From Amoebophrya sp. AT5.2 (lineage: Eukaryota; Sar; Dinophyceae; Syndiniales; Amoebophryaceae), in NCBI GenBank assembly GCA_005223375.1, contig RXOD01003939.1, forward strand, positions 1 to 35,576: a DNA stretch of 35,576 nt. Reading direction: 5' to 3'. The position numbers and the translations under genes were made by a program. This document shows positions 10,045 through 22,500 of the stretch, one piece after another. A model generated the notes under the pieces. That model saw nothing but the letters and a program-made list of their open reading frames with translations. It did not search any database and was not told the DNA's origin. Numbering within the stretch: the stretch's first letter is position 1; every line of letters starts with the position of its first letter.

Positions 10045-12716
10045 ATGTCGGCGAAAGGTTCTCCGCAGAGAACATCTTCGGCTCTCAATCCAGAAGCTCC
10101 TGCGGCGACCGACGGCGACCAATATGCGGCAGACGAGAAAGCTCCCCTGGGAAAAAGGCTGGTAGTTAGTTTGTAAATCCATTTTGTGAAAAATTTTAAT
10201 TGATACTAATTAATGAATTCATTGAGTAATTGAATTTTTAATCCATTTTGTGAGTAATAAATCAATTGTAATTGAAATCGATTGTAATTGCAATAATTGA
10301 TTGTAATTTCAATACCCCTACAGAGTGTGCGGCTGCCGCCCGCACAGCATTCGCGCAAGTCTTCCATGGGCCGCGCGCACGAACCTCCGGCTCCGCGCGC
10401 ATCAGCCTACCCATGGGGCGGGCGCAGGTTACCCAAGGGCCGCCTCCCGAGCCGGCTTCCGTCCGCGCAATACAACAGCTACATTTCCGCGGTTACAAAA
10501 ACCAATCCAGCGGCACTTTTTTTTTATTTCCTTCCTTGTTGCTTTTGGAGGTTGCAGCGATATTTTTTTAATCGATGCAAGACGCGCGTAGGTAGAGAAA
10601 AAGTCCGACGGAATTGGTGTAGGTGAGTCAGTCAATAGCTGAGCCACTGTGATGCACTGCCATCACAGGCCGAGCAGGAGGAAACGATTGTGGTGGACGG
10701 CGAATCGATCCACATGCCCAGCGGCGAGCTGTCTGCGAATCATTTCATGCCTTTGCACCAGAAGAGGTACGAGAAGGCTTGCGAAAAGGCGAGAAAGCGC
10801 GAGAAAGGGGGAGCGGGGCAACAGGTAAAAAAGCACTTTTTATGCAAATTATCATGCAAGTGCAATGCTATGCAAATTCTCATTAGGTGTAGTCGTGTCA
10901 TGAGTTTATGCGCATTTGTTCAATAAATCAGGCGATCGCGAACGCGAAGCACCACAACTTGGTGACGAACAGTGATCCTCCTTCTCCTGCAGCTGGCGAT
11001 GGCGAAAAACCAGGAGCGCCGCAGTCTTCTTCTTCTTCATCGTGGAAAAAACAAGTGAAGTGGACACCTCTTCAGCCGAGATTGTCGGTTACAGGTTCAA
11101 AACCGGCAACCGACAATCTCGGGAATCTAGGGGAAGCAGAGCGAACCGCTAAGAAATCAAGTAGGAAGAAGGTGGTGCAAATCGATTGGCAAACCAGCGT
11201 CGAGCTCGAGGACGACTCGGGCTCTGACGAGATGGGGACAGATGAAGAAGTAGTTCCAGAGGAGCCGGCGGACCTTCTCTCCAATGATTCGGATGTCTCC
11301 GACGAGGAACTTCCCTCTCATGCGGTCAGCGACGAAATCGATGAGATTTTCAGCGGAAAAAGCGGCGGAAAAAACGACGCAATCGATGGCCCTGCTTCCG
11401 TCGAAAAAGCGGCGGTGGCGAAGGTCTTCAAGAAACTCAAGGTTTCAAGAAAGAACTTGGACCGGCGGTTCGGAAGCTCGTCTCGCAGGGTTTACCTGTT
11501 CCAGTCGTCGTCAACCGCAATCCCGAGCTCCGCTTTCGGGAGATGCGTCCTGGATGTGCTGCAGCCTTCCCGGTTCCGGAGGTTTCGCGATGCGGCGGAG
11601 GAACAGCTGGAGCACGCAGCGCCCGAACAAGACGGACTCGCTGGAAATGATTCGCCGTCGGACTCCCTGGAAGATTTGTTCTCTGATAAGAAGGCGGACT
11701 CGCTGGCGAAAAGGAAAGGACTCGAAGGTGCAGCCGAAATAGAAAAGGACGTCGCGGCGAATTTGCTCGCCCAGGGGGTGGTCTCCGCCCGTGTTACTGG
11801 TGGCGACTTGAAAACTCTGAACGCGTTGGCAGTTGAGGAAGAACAAAAAGTGGGCAAAAAATATCGCATCACGCCAAGAGCGCTGAGGATCCTCCACGAA
11901 GCCGCGGAGGACTACATCTTGAAAAAGTGCTGGAAGGCCGAGCAGCTTCGAAACTTCTACACGGGGGGCGAAGTCTTCGATCCTGAGACGGGATTGGAGC
12001 TCGGCAAAAAACAGCGCGGACTGTTTCCGCCTGCCGAGGTCCTTTCCCGGTCGCACTACCACGGGGAGAAATCCCCGTGGTACGTTGTGGCCTGGGCTTT
12101 GGATGATGAAGGAGAGAAAAAAAAAGGGAAGGTACTGGCGCGAACAGACTGCGTGCAGGTGGACCCCCACGCGCACGGCCACTCCCTGCTGCCCGCGTCG
12201 GCGGTGGAGTCCCGTGAATACCAGCCATCTGACCCGGGCAGCCGGGAGGATGACAGTGGCAGCAAGTCCGCGAATGAGTTGGTGCTATATGACGATCCGC
12301 TTGAGCAAGAAGAGGACGCCCCTGAGCAAGAAATGGTGGCGCACGAAGCAGAAGAAGACAACACGCTGCCGCTGTGGCTCGAAGGTTATGAGAAAGAGCT
12401 GCGTGAGCGTGGGGTGCTCAAGGACAAGGACTCCTGCGCCGACTACTCAAATTTGCCGATCTTCCCGACAGACGAAGGTGGAAAGACGAAGCGATCAAAG
12501 ATGAAGCGAGCGTTCTGCCCGACAGACGAAACGAGCGAAGATGAGGCCGGCGCAGATGAACTCCTGGCACCTTCTGCAGCAAGCAGAAAGAAAAACAAAA
12601 AAAAAGCGATGAAGACGCGCGCGCAGGATCAGCTCGAAGATGAAGCAGGCCCACCGCCGATGAAGAAGGCAAACAAAAACGTCGCGCAGAAAAAGAGACA
12701 CTCCGGCAGACGATGA
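10045..12716 (+). CDS. Four-exon gene for a charged, probably nuclear protein with a weak histone-fold-like helix
   Basis: Exon 1 is 10045-10161 (ATG, then SAKGSPQRTSSALNPEAP). Intron 10162-10323 is GTAGTT...CTACAG, phase 0. Exon 2 starts at 10324 (SVRLPPAQHSRKSSMGRAHE) and ends at a phase-0 donor, either 10491 (GTTACA next) or 10587 (GTAGGT next); the second adds an odd Phe-rich tail. Exon 3 is 10669-10824 (AEQEETIVVDGES). A clean GTAAAA...CAG intron (10825-10931) leads to exon 4, 10932-12716. Exon 4 has acidic stretches (DDSGSDEMGTDEEV), a segment VGKKYRITPRALRILHEAAE followed by DYILKKCWKAEQL, and a Lys-rich C-terminus with KKNKKK and QKKRHSGRR that looks like nuclear localisation signal. 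The ALRILHEAAEDYI segment resembles helix 2 of histone H3 (ALQEAAEAYLV-like), but the rest of a histone fold is not evident. Function is unknown; chromatin association is only a guess. Confidence 0.75.
10162..10323 (+). other. Intron 1, AT-rich with nested inverted repeats
   Basis: GTAGTT donor and CTACAG acceptor, 162 bp, phase 0. It is much richer in A/T than its exons and made of repeated TAATTGAAT, ATCCATTTTGTGA and CAATTGTAATTG elements, with a direct repeat of TTTGTAAATCCATTTTGTGA-like sequence. Confidence 0.7.
11076..11122 (+). repeat. Exonic inverted repeat, perfect 15-bp arms
   Basis: CCGAGATTGTCGGTT (11076-11090) pairs perfectly with AACCGACAATCTCGG (11108-11122) across a 17-nt loop. 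It is in frame within exon 4. Confidence 0.9.
12057..12082 (+). repeat. Exonic perfect hairpin with GAAA loop
   Basis: TACCACGGGGA and TCCCCGTGGTA pair perfectly over 11 bp around a GAAA loop, a GNRA-type tetraloop that is especially stable in RNA. It is translated as part of YHGEKSPWYVV. Confidence 0.9.
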
Positions 12717-13255
12717 CTCAATATGAATCCACGCTCGTGCTCATTTTCGATGAAAGAAGCGCCATATTGAACACAGAGGAACACGATCACGAAATCGACG
12801 CATTTTCTGCGGAAACTTTGCTGATTCATTATTGAGCGCGAGCATGTCGCTTCTCTTTGAGAATAAGCGAGAGGCAGTCACCAGACCATCGTAAGCATGC
12901 GCATGTTGTACTGTTGCGACACAGGCAAGAGGAATCAACGGAGCTCGCGAAAGCAGGCTGAAGTTTTGTCGAAAAGACCGTGGATTCCGTCCGTTTCCAC
13001 CACTCTGTTCTTTGTGCATCTATCACGGTGTCGCTTTTCTTTGGAGTCTTGGCACTTTGGCCGACATTAAACTTAAAGCACGACAGACGAGGCTACTGCA
13101 TGCATGGAGAGCGCGACAGCTAAGTTAAAAAGTGCGTCTGCTTGAACTTGCGTAGGTCTTTCTTTGGTTGCTCGCCAGCGTGTCATGCTTTTCGTTTTCG
13201 GTGATCGTGATTTTTAGTATTTTCGTTCAGAAAAAAACTAAGAAGCAAAGCAACC
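12717..13255. other. Intergenic region, nothing specific seen
   Basis: 540 bp between two + strand genes. No coding segment, RNA gene or repeat array. It includes a few GCATGC and ATGCAT dyads (12895-12905, 13100) of the kind scattered through the non-coding DNA here. Confidence 0.5.
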
Positions 13256-16200
13256 ATGAGCTCGTCTTCTTCATCTTCAGCTGCGTACAGTGCAGAAGTG
13301 CGCAGGCGCCATCTCGCGAACTTTATGCGAAGCAGGAACATTGACCCGGCTGCGTCTTCGGCGGCGGCTGCTCGCGCGTCCAACGCAGACAGTTCCGGCC
13401 TGCCGCAGGTCAACAAAACACGACCCAAGGACTTTAAAATATGGGCGAGGTTATGGGCCAACGGATGGGATGACGATGTATGCCACCTCTCGCTTGCCCA
13501 GATTTTGCACCACTCTGCGACGCAAATCGCTCCGAGTTGTGCTTTGCGAATTTTGCGGGAGTACGTGAAACCACAGTCGGTCATAGTCGTTGAGCGGCAG
13601 GGGGATGGCGCGGCGCGTTTGATGCGGAAAAACAAAAAAATCGACCGGTCAGCCTCGCAGTACTTCAAGCGGTACGAAATCAAGTTTGAGGTTGACCCGA
13701 ACCGGTATGCAGAGGAGGTGCGGAGGAATATAGTAGACGACACTGACGCGGACGAGTTCAGGGAGAGCCTCATCGTCCGCCTTTTGATTCCCGAGCACAT
13801 CGTGCCGAAGGGCCGCGAAGATTTTTGGAACCAGACCCTTCACGCCGAGTTACGTCAGATCGACCAGCTGGCGCAGGAGAAAGACTGCTTTGTGTTGTTT
13901 TCCCCCCGTGCTGATACGGGGGGACTGAAACCTGTGCTGCTCGCTGCTGATGAAGTTGCCCACGATGAAACCCTGAAGAGGACCGTCGCGTGGCCAAGTA
14001 GGTGCTTCATGCACCAGGGGGGCATAACGGCGGAAGAAGTAGCGGAGGAATTCTTCAGGTCGTGCTCACTCTCGAAGAAGAAACTTGAAAAAAAATTCTA
14101 CTTGACTGGTCTGTGCGTGCGCACTGGTCAGTTTAAGCTAACGGCTGCCCTCGAGTCCATCTGCCAGAAGATAAACAAAACGGAGCCACTGTCGAGCAGT
14201 CGCCGCCTTACAAAGAATTGCACTCGCCGTCGATCACGGGGGCCGTAATATTAGAGCGCACGCAAAGCATTTCCATGCGGCGCTGCGTTCGGCTGTGCTG
14301 CGAGTCTGAAGAGCAGCGGAGGTAGGAGGATTTGCGCTAACTTGCGCGCGGTTGGTTATAGTGTGTAAATTTTCGCGAAATGTGTGTTGGTTTTAGGGTT
14401 CGCCAGCTTTGTGGAGAGGGTTTCGAATGCGTGCAGCCTCACATACGTAGACGTAGGCAATGCGTTGCTTTATGTTATGCTACTGACTTCATTGTGTCTC
14501 TGTGTGATCTTCGGACTGCATGTCTGTAACCACCGCATGGGGCTGGCGCGCTTCGGGGTCACCGTGGGCGCAGAAGACAAAGAAAATCCGAAAAAGTCCT
14601 CGTTCAAGTACAAAGATTTGGAGCGGGTTGCTGGAAGCTCTACCGCGACTATTTTTGCGGAAGGTGTGGCGAAGACGCAGCCGAAGAAAGTGGACGTCGC
14701 ATACATACAGCAGGCCTACAGCGGGGTGGTAATGATGCGGTGGAACCGGTGCGGCACAGTGAGGAAATCCCTGGACAGCCTTCTCATGCTGGAGCCATTG
14801 GCGCTGCACTGGACGCTCGAGAAAGTGCTGCGAGGAGCGTACCTGTCGTCGCAAGACCTCAACTACATAGCCGACGCGCCAAGTATTAAACTTACATAAA
14901 AGCGACGCAGTCGCGCCGCCAATCAGCATGCGAAATTTGCATAAAAAGTCCGCGCTATGCAAATTTGCATCAAGCGTGTTGCCATGAGCATAGATTCACT
15001 GATAGTCATCGGACAGCTTCTTTGCAACTTCCTGACAGTGTGGGACTAACTTTTAGCGAGAATTTGCATGCGAAATGAATCTGCTCAGGCTCGCACAAGG
15101 AGGCAATGATCGTCGCGTATTTTCTCGCCTTGCTGATGCGGCCGGTCGATGCGTTTCATGCAACTCAACTGGCTGCCCATCCTGTTCGCCTGAGTAAGGT
15201 CAGCGACATCGTGGAGCAGGAGCTGGATTACGTGCGAAATATGCTCCTTGTGCCGGATTTGATCGAGAACGAAATTTTTGTTCTCACGGGGTGGGACTTA
15301 GAGGAGGCGGAAAACAGCGTGTGCCGCGAGCTAGTAGATTTCCTCCGCAGGCGAGCACTGTGGGGCACCGTCGTCGAGTCCGACGTTGCGAGCGATCGGC
15401 TCGGCTTCGAAGGCGTCAAGGCCGGTAATAACAGCCAGGCAGAGTTCATGCACGACATCACGGCCGTGAAGCTCAGTAACGTCGACAAATCAAAGGCGGA
15501 GGCGCTGAAAGCGCTCGAGCCTCTGTTGCAACTCTTCGAGCAGCAGAAAATCTACCCATCACGCAAAATGCAAAGAACAGACCCGGGCGCGATTTGCTTT
15601 GTTTCGCTCCGCCGCGTCCTCGGCGGTCTCCAGACGGCGGAGAAGCTGCGTCTGCTGGACGCTTTCGACGAGGTGCCGCTCGAATGGAGTACCGAGGGGG
15701 TGGAGCGGTACTTAGGTCGCTGCAACAGATTGCAGAACCCCCGAGACGCTTTCTCACTTCCGCGGATCGATCTCGACAGCGGCATGTGCGAAATCATTGC
15801 AGCGCGCGACCATCCGGCCGAGGAAATGGCGGAGGTGCAGAGGCTTATGGAGGCGGAGCATTCGCGCGGCCATGACCAGCATGCAAGCGTTCAGGAGGCT
15901 GCTGCGAAGGCTCGCTCTGGGTACAGGGGCGGGTATGGCATCTACTTGCAAAAGTACGCGGGAAAGCAAACCAGAATTCCGGCAGAACAGCGGGAGTTTT
16001 CTAGTTGGACGAATTTATGCCTCACGGACCCCGACGCTGCGGCTGCCATGGTCGGCGAGGCGCGGCTGCAGCGGAGCCAAAAAATCAACGACGCAGATCT
16101 TCAGCAGCAGTCGTTCTGGGCCGCGAACCAGACGCGGCGCAAACACTACATCGCGCCCAAGCTGCAAGTCGCCAGGGTCAAGCAACAAGCCGTCACGATC

Positions 16201-18782
16201 CAGCAGAAGTACTGGGACTTAATCTACAGCGAAGCCAAGGACTACTACTACGGCACTTCGTCCGAGCTGAGACTTACCCCCAATAACTTCCGCACCGCGC
16301 TGGCGAACAACATGACGCCGCGGGAAGCGCGCGCAACGATGCCGCGACCGGAGGGATTCAAGTTTTACGAGGCTGCGCTCCAAGAGGCAAAAATTTTATG
16401 GCAGGCGGATCAGAGTAAGAAAGCGGAAGACTTCTCCTTGTAGGTGGTTTAGGTGGGTGCTGGAGTGATAAAAACATAAATAGTAGCGGCGCAGAATAGG
16501 CTCTGATCCGCCTGGCCTTGTTGTAATTGATGCGGTTGAGCCGCCTGAAATTGCCGTGGCGGCGCCGAATTTCAGAACGAAGTTCGGAACGATTCCGCCC
16601 ACGCCTACGGCGTCGATTCTGGCACGGTTTGCCTCCGAACATCGGCCGGAGGAGAAGCGACCCATGCCGGGGATGCCTATCAGCTTAAAAGTCGACGACG
16701 ACGAATCCGAATCGGAGGAGCCGACTGACAGCGAGGAGGAAAATGAACAGCAGCCGGCCAGGAGAATCAAGTTCGCAAGCAAAGACGTCATCAACATCGA
16801 TGACCTGGAAGAAATGCCGGAGGTAATCGTCGTGGAGTGGGGGTCCAAGACCGGCGGCGAGGTTTACGCGGCGGTGACGAAGATTTCCAAGACGCCCCAT
16901 AGATTTTTGGCGCGGCAGCTGGTAGCTGCGCCGAGTTTGGAAGATGCGGGGGCGCGAGACGGCGCGATTTATCTGGCGCTGGGCGGCAAAAAAATCGTAT
17001 CGTCAGTGGATGAACGAGCGTGGATCGATAGCGGCCAGGTGCTGCACACGACTTTTCTGCGGGGGCGATTCGTTCACTGGGGTCCCACCATAGCGATCCA
17101 GCTGATGGAAGTGATGGCAACGACGCGCCGAGCGGCAAATCCGCCAAAGCCCCCAGCATTGGACGAAAATGGCAACCCGATTCCGAAAAAGAAAGCGCCG
17201 CCGAAAATCAAAGTGGCAGGAGTTGTATCGAAGGTCGTGCCGCGCCACGCAGTCCCAGTTCGCAAACCTAAGGCAAGCACAAAAGCGAAGAAAGCGCCGG
17301 CGGAACCGAAGGCAAAGGCGAAGCCGAAGTCAAAGGCGAAAGCAACACCAAAAGCAAAAGCACCCCCGCCGATACTTCCGCAGCAGCATGCCGACGCCGA
17401 CGCTCCTCTGCCGCAGCAGCATGCCGCTGGTCCTTTGTTGCAGCTGCATGATGATGGCGACGATCTTTTGCTGGCTGTTCCACAGGGGCTTCCTCTTGTT
17501 CATTCGCCACCCGATAAAGTCGCTGACTCACCACAGCAAGTGGCCCAGCCGCCAGAGCACGCTCCTGCTGCGCGAGAAGAGGTCCCGGCTTTGCTACAGC
17601 AAGTCGCTTCCCCGCCAGAGCAAGCTCTTGCTGCGCGAGAAGAGGTCCCCGCTTTGTTACAGCAAGTCGCTTGCCCGCCAGAGCAAGCTCGTGCCGCGCG
17701 AGAAGAAGCGTCTGCTCCTCCACAGCAAGTTTTCCTGCCGCCAGAGCAAGCGCCTGCCGCTCCGCCGCAGCAAGTCGCCATGCCGCCAGGACAAGCGTCC
17801 GCTGCCGTCGAGGTTTCTAGTCCGCCACAACAAGTCGCCCTCCCGCCAGAGCAAAACCCTGCTGCGCGTGAGGAGGTTCCTGCTCCGAAAGACATAGCTT
17901 GTCCGCGGCATGCAGATACTCCTGTCGTGGTGGCGGTCCCGGATGCCGATCCAGGTACTAAATATAGTGAGTGTGAGTGCGCCTTCTATGCGGAACGCGC
18001 TGGCGTCGGACTCCCAATTGCACGCATATGTATAGCAGCGCGGTTTTATTGATATGCGCACAACTACATCTGCAGATGCGCCCCCGCCTTCCTTGGATGA
18101 GTTCGCGAAGCAAAGCGCTGTGTCCCAGCGGGTAGCAGACTTTGTAGAAGCGTGGGAAGATATGGCCGCGGAAAAGAAGCAAGCCCGGTACCGCGAGCCA
18201 GCGCCGGCGGCGAAGGCAAAAGGCAAAGCGATCAAAAATAAAGAAGCAGCACCAGTGGCGAAGACGCATGGCCAGAGAGTGCGCAAGGAGCGCCAAAAAC
18301 ACGACTTGACGCCGCTCATCCAGTCCAAGCCCGCCCCGCCAGCTGGCTACAAGCTGCGCGGGGAGAGCGGCAAGAGCAATTTCGTGGTGGAGATGTCCCA
18401 TGCGCACAAGGAGCTATTCCGGAAAGTGCGACATCTGACCGACGTGGATTTCCTGACGGATGGTTCGGAGAGTGGGACAAAAAAGATCACGGCCGGCCTC
18501 ACCCAGCTCGACCACGAGTTCGGGGCTGATTGGATTCTTATTTGGGCGCATCGAACGTTTGCCATGCTGCAGTTGGCAAAGAGCAACGCGGCCCCGCACA
18601 CGACGCAGCGGCTTGTCGGTGATGGCTTCAGCAAAGTCGCCGGAGTAGTTGCCGCGCGCTGCTTTTCAAATCCGCAGCTGACTGAGGCGCAGAAAGATCT
18701 GGCACGGAAAGTGCAGGAAATCAGTGAGGAGGACGTTAAAAAGCTAGAAAAAATATCACCGAAATCCCTGAAGCTACAGTGA
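13256..18782 (+). CDS. Five-exon gene for a ~1660-residue protein with K/A/P tail and 21-residue repeats
   Basis: ATG 13256 follows CAACC and opens with poly-Ser. Proposed exons: 13256-14244, 14407-14882, 15089-16439, 16495-17954 and 18076-18782 (TGA). All joins are GT-AG and in phase, and the total of 4983 nt is divisible by 3. The last two introns are the best: GTAGGT...GCGCAG (55 bp, 16440-16494) and GTACTA...CTGCAG (121 bp, 17955-18075). The first join (14245-14406) is the weakest; 13256-14248 could be a separate 330-residue gene. Exon 2 includes a hydrophobic stretch, LLYVMLLTSLCLCVIFGLHV, perhaps a membrane anchor. Exon 3 begins with another hydrophobic run, MIVAYFLALLMRP. Exon 4 has an acidic patch, a KAKAKPKSKAK histone-H1-like tail and a 21-residue Pro/Gln/Glu repeat. 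Exon 5 looks like a folded helical domain. No family is recognised. Confidence 0.7.
13901..13924 (+). repeat. Exonic perfect hairpin, 9-bp arms
   Basis: TCCCCCCGT pairs with ACGGGGGGA across a 6-nt loop, within the frame of exon 1 (FSPRADTGGLKP). Confidence 0.85.
14883..15088 (+). other. Intron with ATGCAAATTTGCAT-type dyads
   Basis: GTATTA donor (phase 1) and CTCAG acceptor, 206 bp. It contains GCGAAATTTGCATAAAA, CTATGCAAATTTGCATC and AATTTGCATGCGAAAT, all versions of one self-complementary motif that recurs in other introns here. Confidence 0.5.
17529..17890 (+). repeat. 63-bp coding minisatellite (21 residues)
   Basis: Three copies of a 21-residue unit (REEVPALLQQVASPPEQALA-like) are followed by shorter variants built from PPQQVA-PPEQ-PAA. 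The length is a multiple of 3 and changes between copies are substitutions, so the repeat is maintained as protein. Confidence 0.85.
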
Positions 18783-19524
18783 TTCTCGTGCTTTGCAACC
18801 TCGGGGCACAGGGGGACGAAAGCACCAAAGCCAGCACTTTTCTTCTGAAAACTATGCAGATTTGAGACTAGCGCATCAAAGTGCAGATTTTGAAAACCAT
18901 AGGCGCCGGACAAAAGCGGCTGGCAGCACCAAAGCGCGGCCCTGTAGTAATTTAACAACAAAATCCATGCTGGAGATAGGTCACGAGATGACATTGCGAC
19001 ACTGTGTCGGCATTGTGCTGCGCGGCTGAACTTTGCCGCGATCGATCAAACTGTGTGGACAGATGAGCCGAATACTGTGTTCGCGCTATGATCCTTCTAT
19101 GCCAATTCTATGCCAATTTCAATGCCAATTTGCTAGTTGTAACTAGCATGCATGCAAATCTGCACTTTTTTGGTCATACCAGCGTCATAAACTTGCGGCT
19201 ATTTTGAGATCTTCTGAGCCTTGTTTTTTGCGATCCCGTTTTTTTGGAAGCCCTTTCTTGATAGCGAGAGAGTCCTGCTTCTTAACTGCGTTGAACACCC
19301 ACCCCCAGCACTTAGCGCATCATCTCGCACCGCGCACATCATCCACACAGCTAGCGACGACTAAGTCCGAGACCCATGCGCCGCTTCTGCATCAATGAAT
19401 CAATTGAATTAACCGAGTTCGCAGCTTGAGAGACAGCGCAAGCGCGCTCGATTTGCTTCTCGCCGTCGGGCACCTTTCGTTTCCTCATCGATTGACTTTC
19501 TGTTATCTACCTATCTACATCCAA
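18783..19524. other. Intergenic region with short repeats
   Basis: 740 bp with no clear gene. TATGCCAATT is repeated three times (19097-19132), followed by a CTAGTTGTAACTAG dyad and GCATGCATGC. The stretch 19290-19400 is C/A-rich. Confidence 0.5.
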
Positions 19525-22500
19525 ATGCCTCCGCGGCAGGCAAGCAGCTTCATGGCCCAGCGGGCCTTCCAAGTGGCCACGCCAGGCACGCGCGCCAAGG
19601 CGGCTTTGGACCACCTCAATCTCGATTTTTCGAACAGGGCCTCGCACCGGTGTGGAAACCTCATATACCAGGAGGTATATTTTTTCTTTTCCAGGTTTGG
19701 TGAGCTCTATTCTTCGCGAGATCTGCTCCTTCTTATTTTTGTTTGTAGTCGCTAGCTTCCACGGCCAGGCTAGAGCGTCGTCGTTTCGTTTTTTGACATT
19801 GCAGCACTTCTCTCGGTGGCCATCATTTTCAAGCTGACAAATCGAGACTGCCGGACCATCCCACCAGGTCCAGGTGGAGAATCTTCACGAAAAAATAATA
19901 ATAGGTAAAGAAGCACATGACCGCTGTCAACAAATCGACGGCCCCTGCCAGTGTGCTCGCCGATGTGAAGGAGCTGTCGATCGTGAAGGGGTACCTGCCA
20001 ACGTCTACCGACGCGGCCTGCCAATATGATCGGAGTGACAAAGTGACAGGCACTTCTATGCGAATTTGTAGAGATTTGCATAAATTTGCTCTACCGTGCG
20101 AATTGGCAGAGATTTGCAAAACACTTGCACCTTTCTACTCCCTTGTTGTGGCATTGATAGTTCGCCCCTACACTTGCTTCTGCGGCGGAAATTGTTCGCG
20201 CAGCAGCTCGGCAACTGTATTCGCGACTCATTATGACAACACTCATATTTTGGCTCAAGGTACCAGGTCGCGACTTACTACTCGCAGTCCCTTTTTTGTG
20301 CAAAAAAAGGACTGCGAGTGGCAAGTCGCGACTTGGTGCCTTGAGTCAAAATGACGATCCTGCGATGCATGTCATAACGTGCCAGATCGTGAATTATTAC
20401 TCGCAGTCCCTTTTTTTCAAAAAAAGGATTGCGAGTAGCAAGTCACGATCTGAGCCAAAATTACGACACTGCGACTCTCATGATGACAACAGTCATATTT
20501 TGGCTCAAGGTGCCAGGTCGTGACTTCCTACTCGCAGTGCCTTTTTTGGGCAAAAAAGGGAGTGCGAGTAGCAAGTCGCGATCTGGTACCTTGAGCCAAA
20601 ATAACGATATTGCTTCGACGTAGCCTCCCCAGTCCAGTTCTTCAGAACTCATGCGCCTCTTTCTTGGTTGGAAGCGGATGGCTTCAAGCGGACAGACTTT
20701 CCGGCAAAAGTGTGTCGCTTTCACCTCTCGGCGCTCTCGTGTGTGTAGTGGCTGCATGCCATCTCGCGCGCCGCGAGTGAGCCATTTGAAATCGCCACAC
20801 TTTTCGTGAAAAGCTTGTCGGATTCAAAAGTCTAGCGCTTTCAGCCGAAGGATCACGCAGTTTTATCATGAACGTGTAGCGAAATTATTTTCCATGCACA
20901 TTCCAAGGCGTTTCATGTTGTATGCGAATTCCGCATAGTTTTTGCAGAAACTTTGCGGATGTGAAATGCTTGCGAAATCTGTGCAGATTTGAGAGCGCCA
21001 CACTTTTCGCGAAAAGTATGTAGATTTGGCATTTGCGCAATGTTTGCGAAATCTGTGCAGACTTGAGAACAGCACGCTTTTCGCGAAAAGTTTGTAGGTT
21101 TTAGGCCAGCACGCCTGTGGCGAAAATTCTGCAGATGTGAAAGCGACACACTTTTCGCGAAAACTGTGTAGATTTTAGGCCGCTTCACTTTATACCTTGC
21201 AGAGGCCGATGCCTTTGTTTGATGAAGTCCGCTGGTCTGAAACCGACACGCTTTTCGATAAAAGTGTGTCGCTTTTCCGCGACGTTTGCCACTGCGTCAA
21301 TGGCGATCGGCGCCCGGAATGGTTTGCCACTGCGTCAATGGCGATCGGCGCCCGGAATGCATGCCAATTTTGTCGAAAATGGATGATCGCGGTCGTCGTC
21401 ATGTTTGATGACAAGGTCACGGAAATTTTCGAAAACTTGGACCGTGGTGCCGCATGTCCGTCCCAAAAAACTGCTCCACACTAGATATGAGGGGTTTTTC
21501 ATGCGGTTTGCGGCTTGTGCATTTTCAGTGCGCATTTTCGTTCGGGTTTGATGTGTGCGAAGTCCGGTTCTAAATCTGCGGAGTTTCCGCAGAAAGTGCG
21601 CCGGTGTCAAATCTGCAGAGTTTTCGCAGAAAATGCGCTGGGCTGAAATCGGCACAGTTTTCGCGAAAAGTATGCTGGTTTCAAACCTGCAGAGTTTTCG
21701 CAGAAAATGCGTTGGGCTGAAATCGGCACACTTTTCGCGAAAAGTATGCTGGTTTCAAGCCTGCAGAGTTTTCGCAGAAAATGCGTTGGGCTCAAATCAG
21801 CACACTTTTCGCGAAAAGTGTGCTGGTTTCAGACTTGCACAGTTTTCGCAGAAAATGCGCTGGGCTGATTTCTGCACACTTTTCGAAAGAAGTGTGCGGG
21901 TTTCGAATCTGTCGGCAGAGTTTTCACAGAAAATGCGTTGGGCTCAAATCGGAACACTTTTCGCGAAAAGTATGCTGGTTTCAAACCTGCACAGTTTTCG
22001 CAGAAAATGCGTTGGGCTCAAATCGGCACACTTTTCGCGAAAAGTGTGCTGGTTTCAGACTTGCACAGTTTTCGCAGAAAATGCGCTGGGCTGATTTCTG
22101 CACACTTTTCGAAAAAAGTGCGCTGGTTTCGAATCTGTCGGCAGAGTTTTCACAGAAAATGCGCTGGGCTAAAATCTGCACGCTTTTCGCCAAGTGCGAC
22201 GACCGCAGATCTGCACGCTTTTCGTAAAAAGTGTGCTGGTTTCAGATTTGTACAGTTTTCGCAAAAAGTGCGCGGGTCGCAAGCCTACACCCTTTTCAAG
22301 AAAAGCGCGATCCTTTGAAACCTACACAGTTTTCGCGAAAAGTGTGCTGCTCTCCAATCTGAAAGCTTTCTTGATATCAAATCTGCAACCAACATTGCGG
22401 AGGTTCGAAATCTACACAGTTTTTGCGAAAAGTGTGCTGCTCTCAAATCTGCACAGGTTTCGCAAACATTGTGTAGGGTGCAAATCTACGCAGTCTTCGC

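Noticed and set aside
14384..14899. Stand-alone 171-residue membrane protein gene
   Set aside because: It has no ATG at its 5' end in frame, and its 3' end joins in phase through a GT-AG intron to the next coding block, so an internal exon is more likely.
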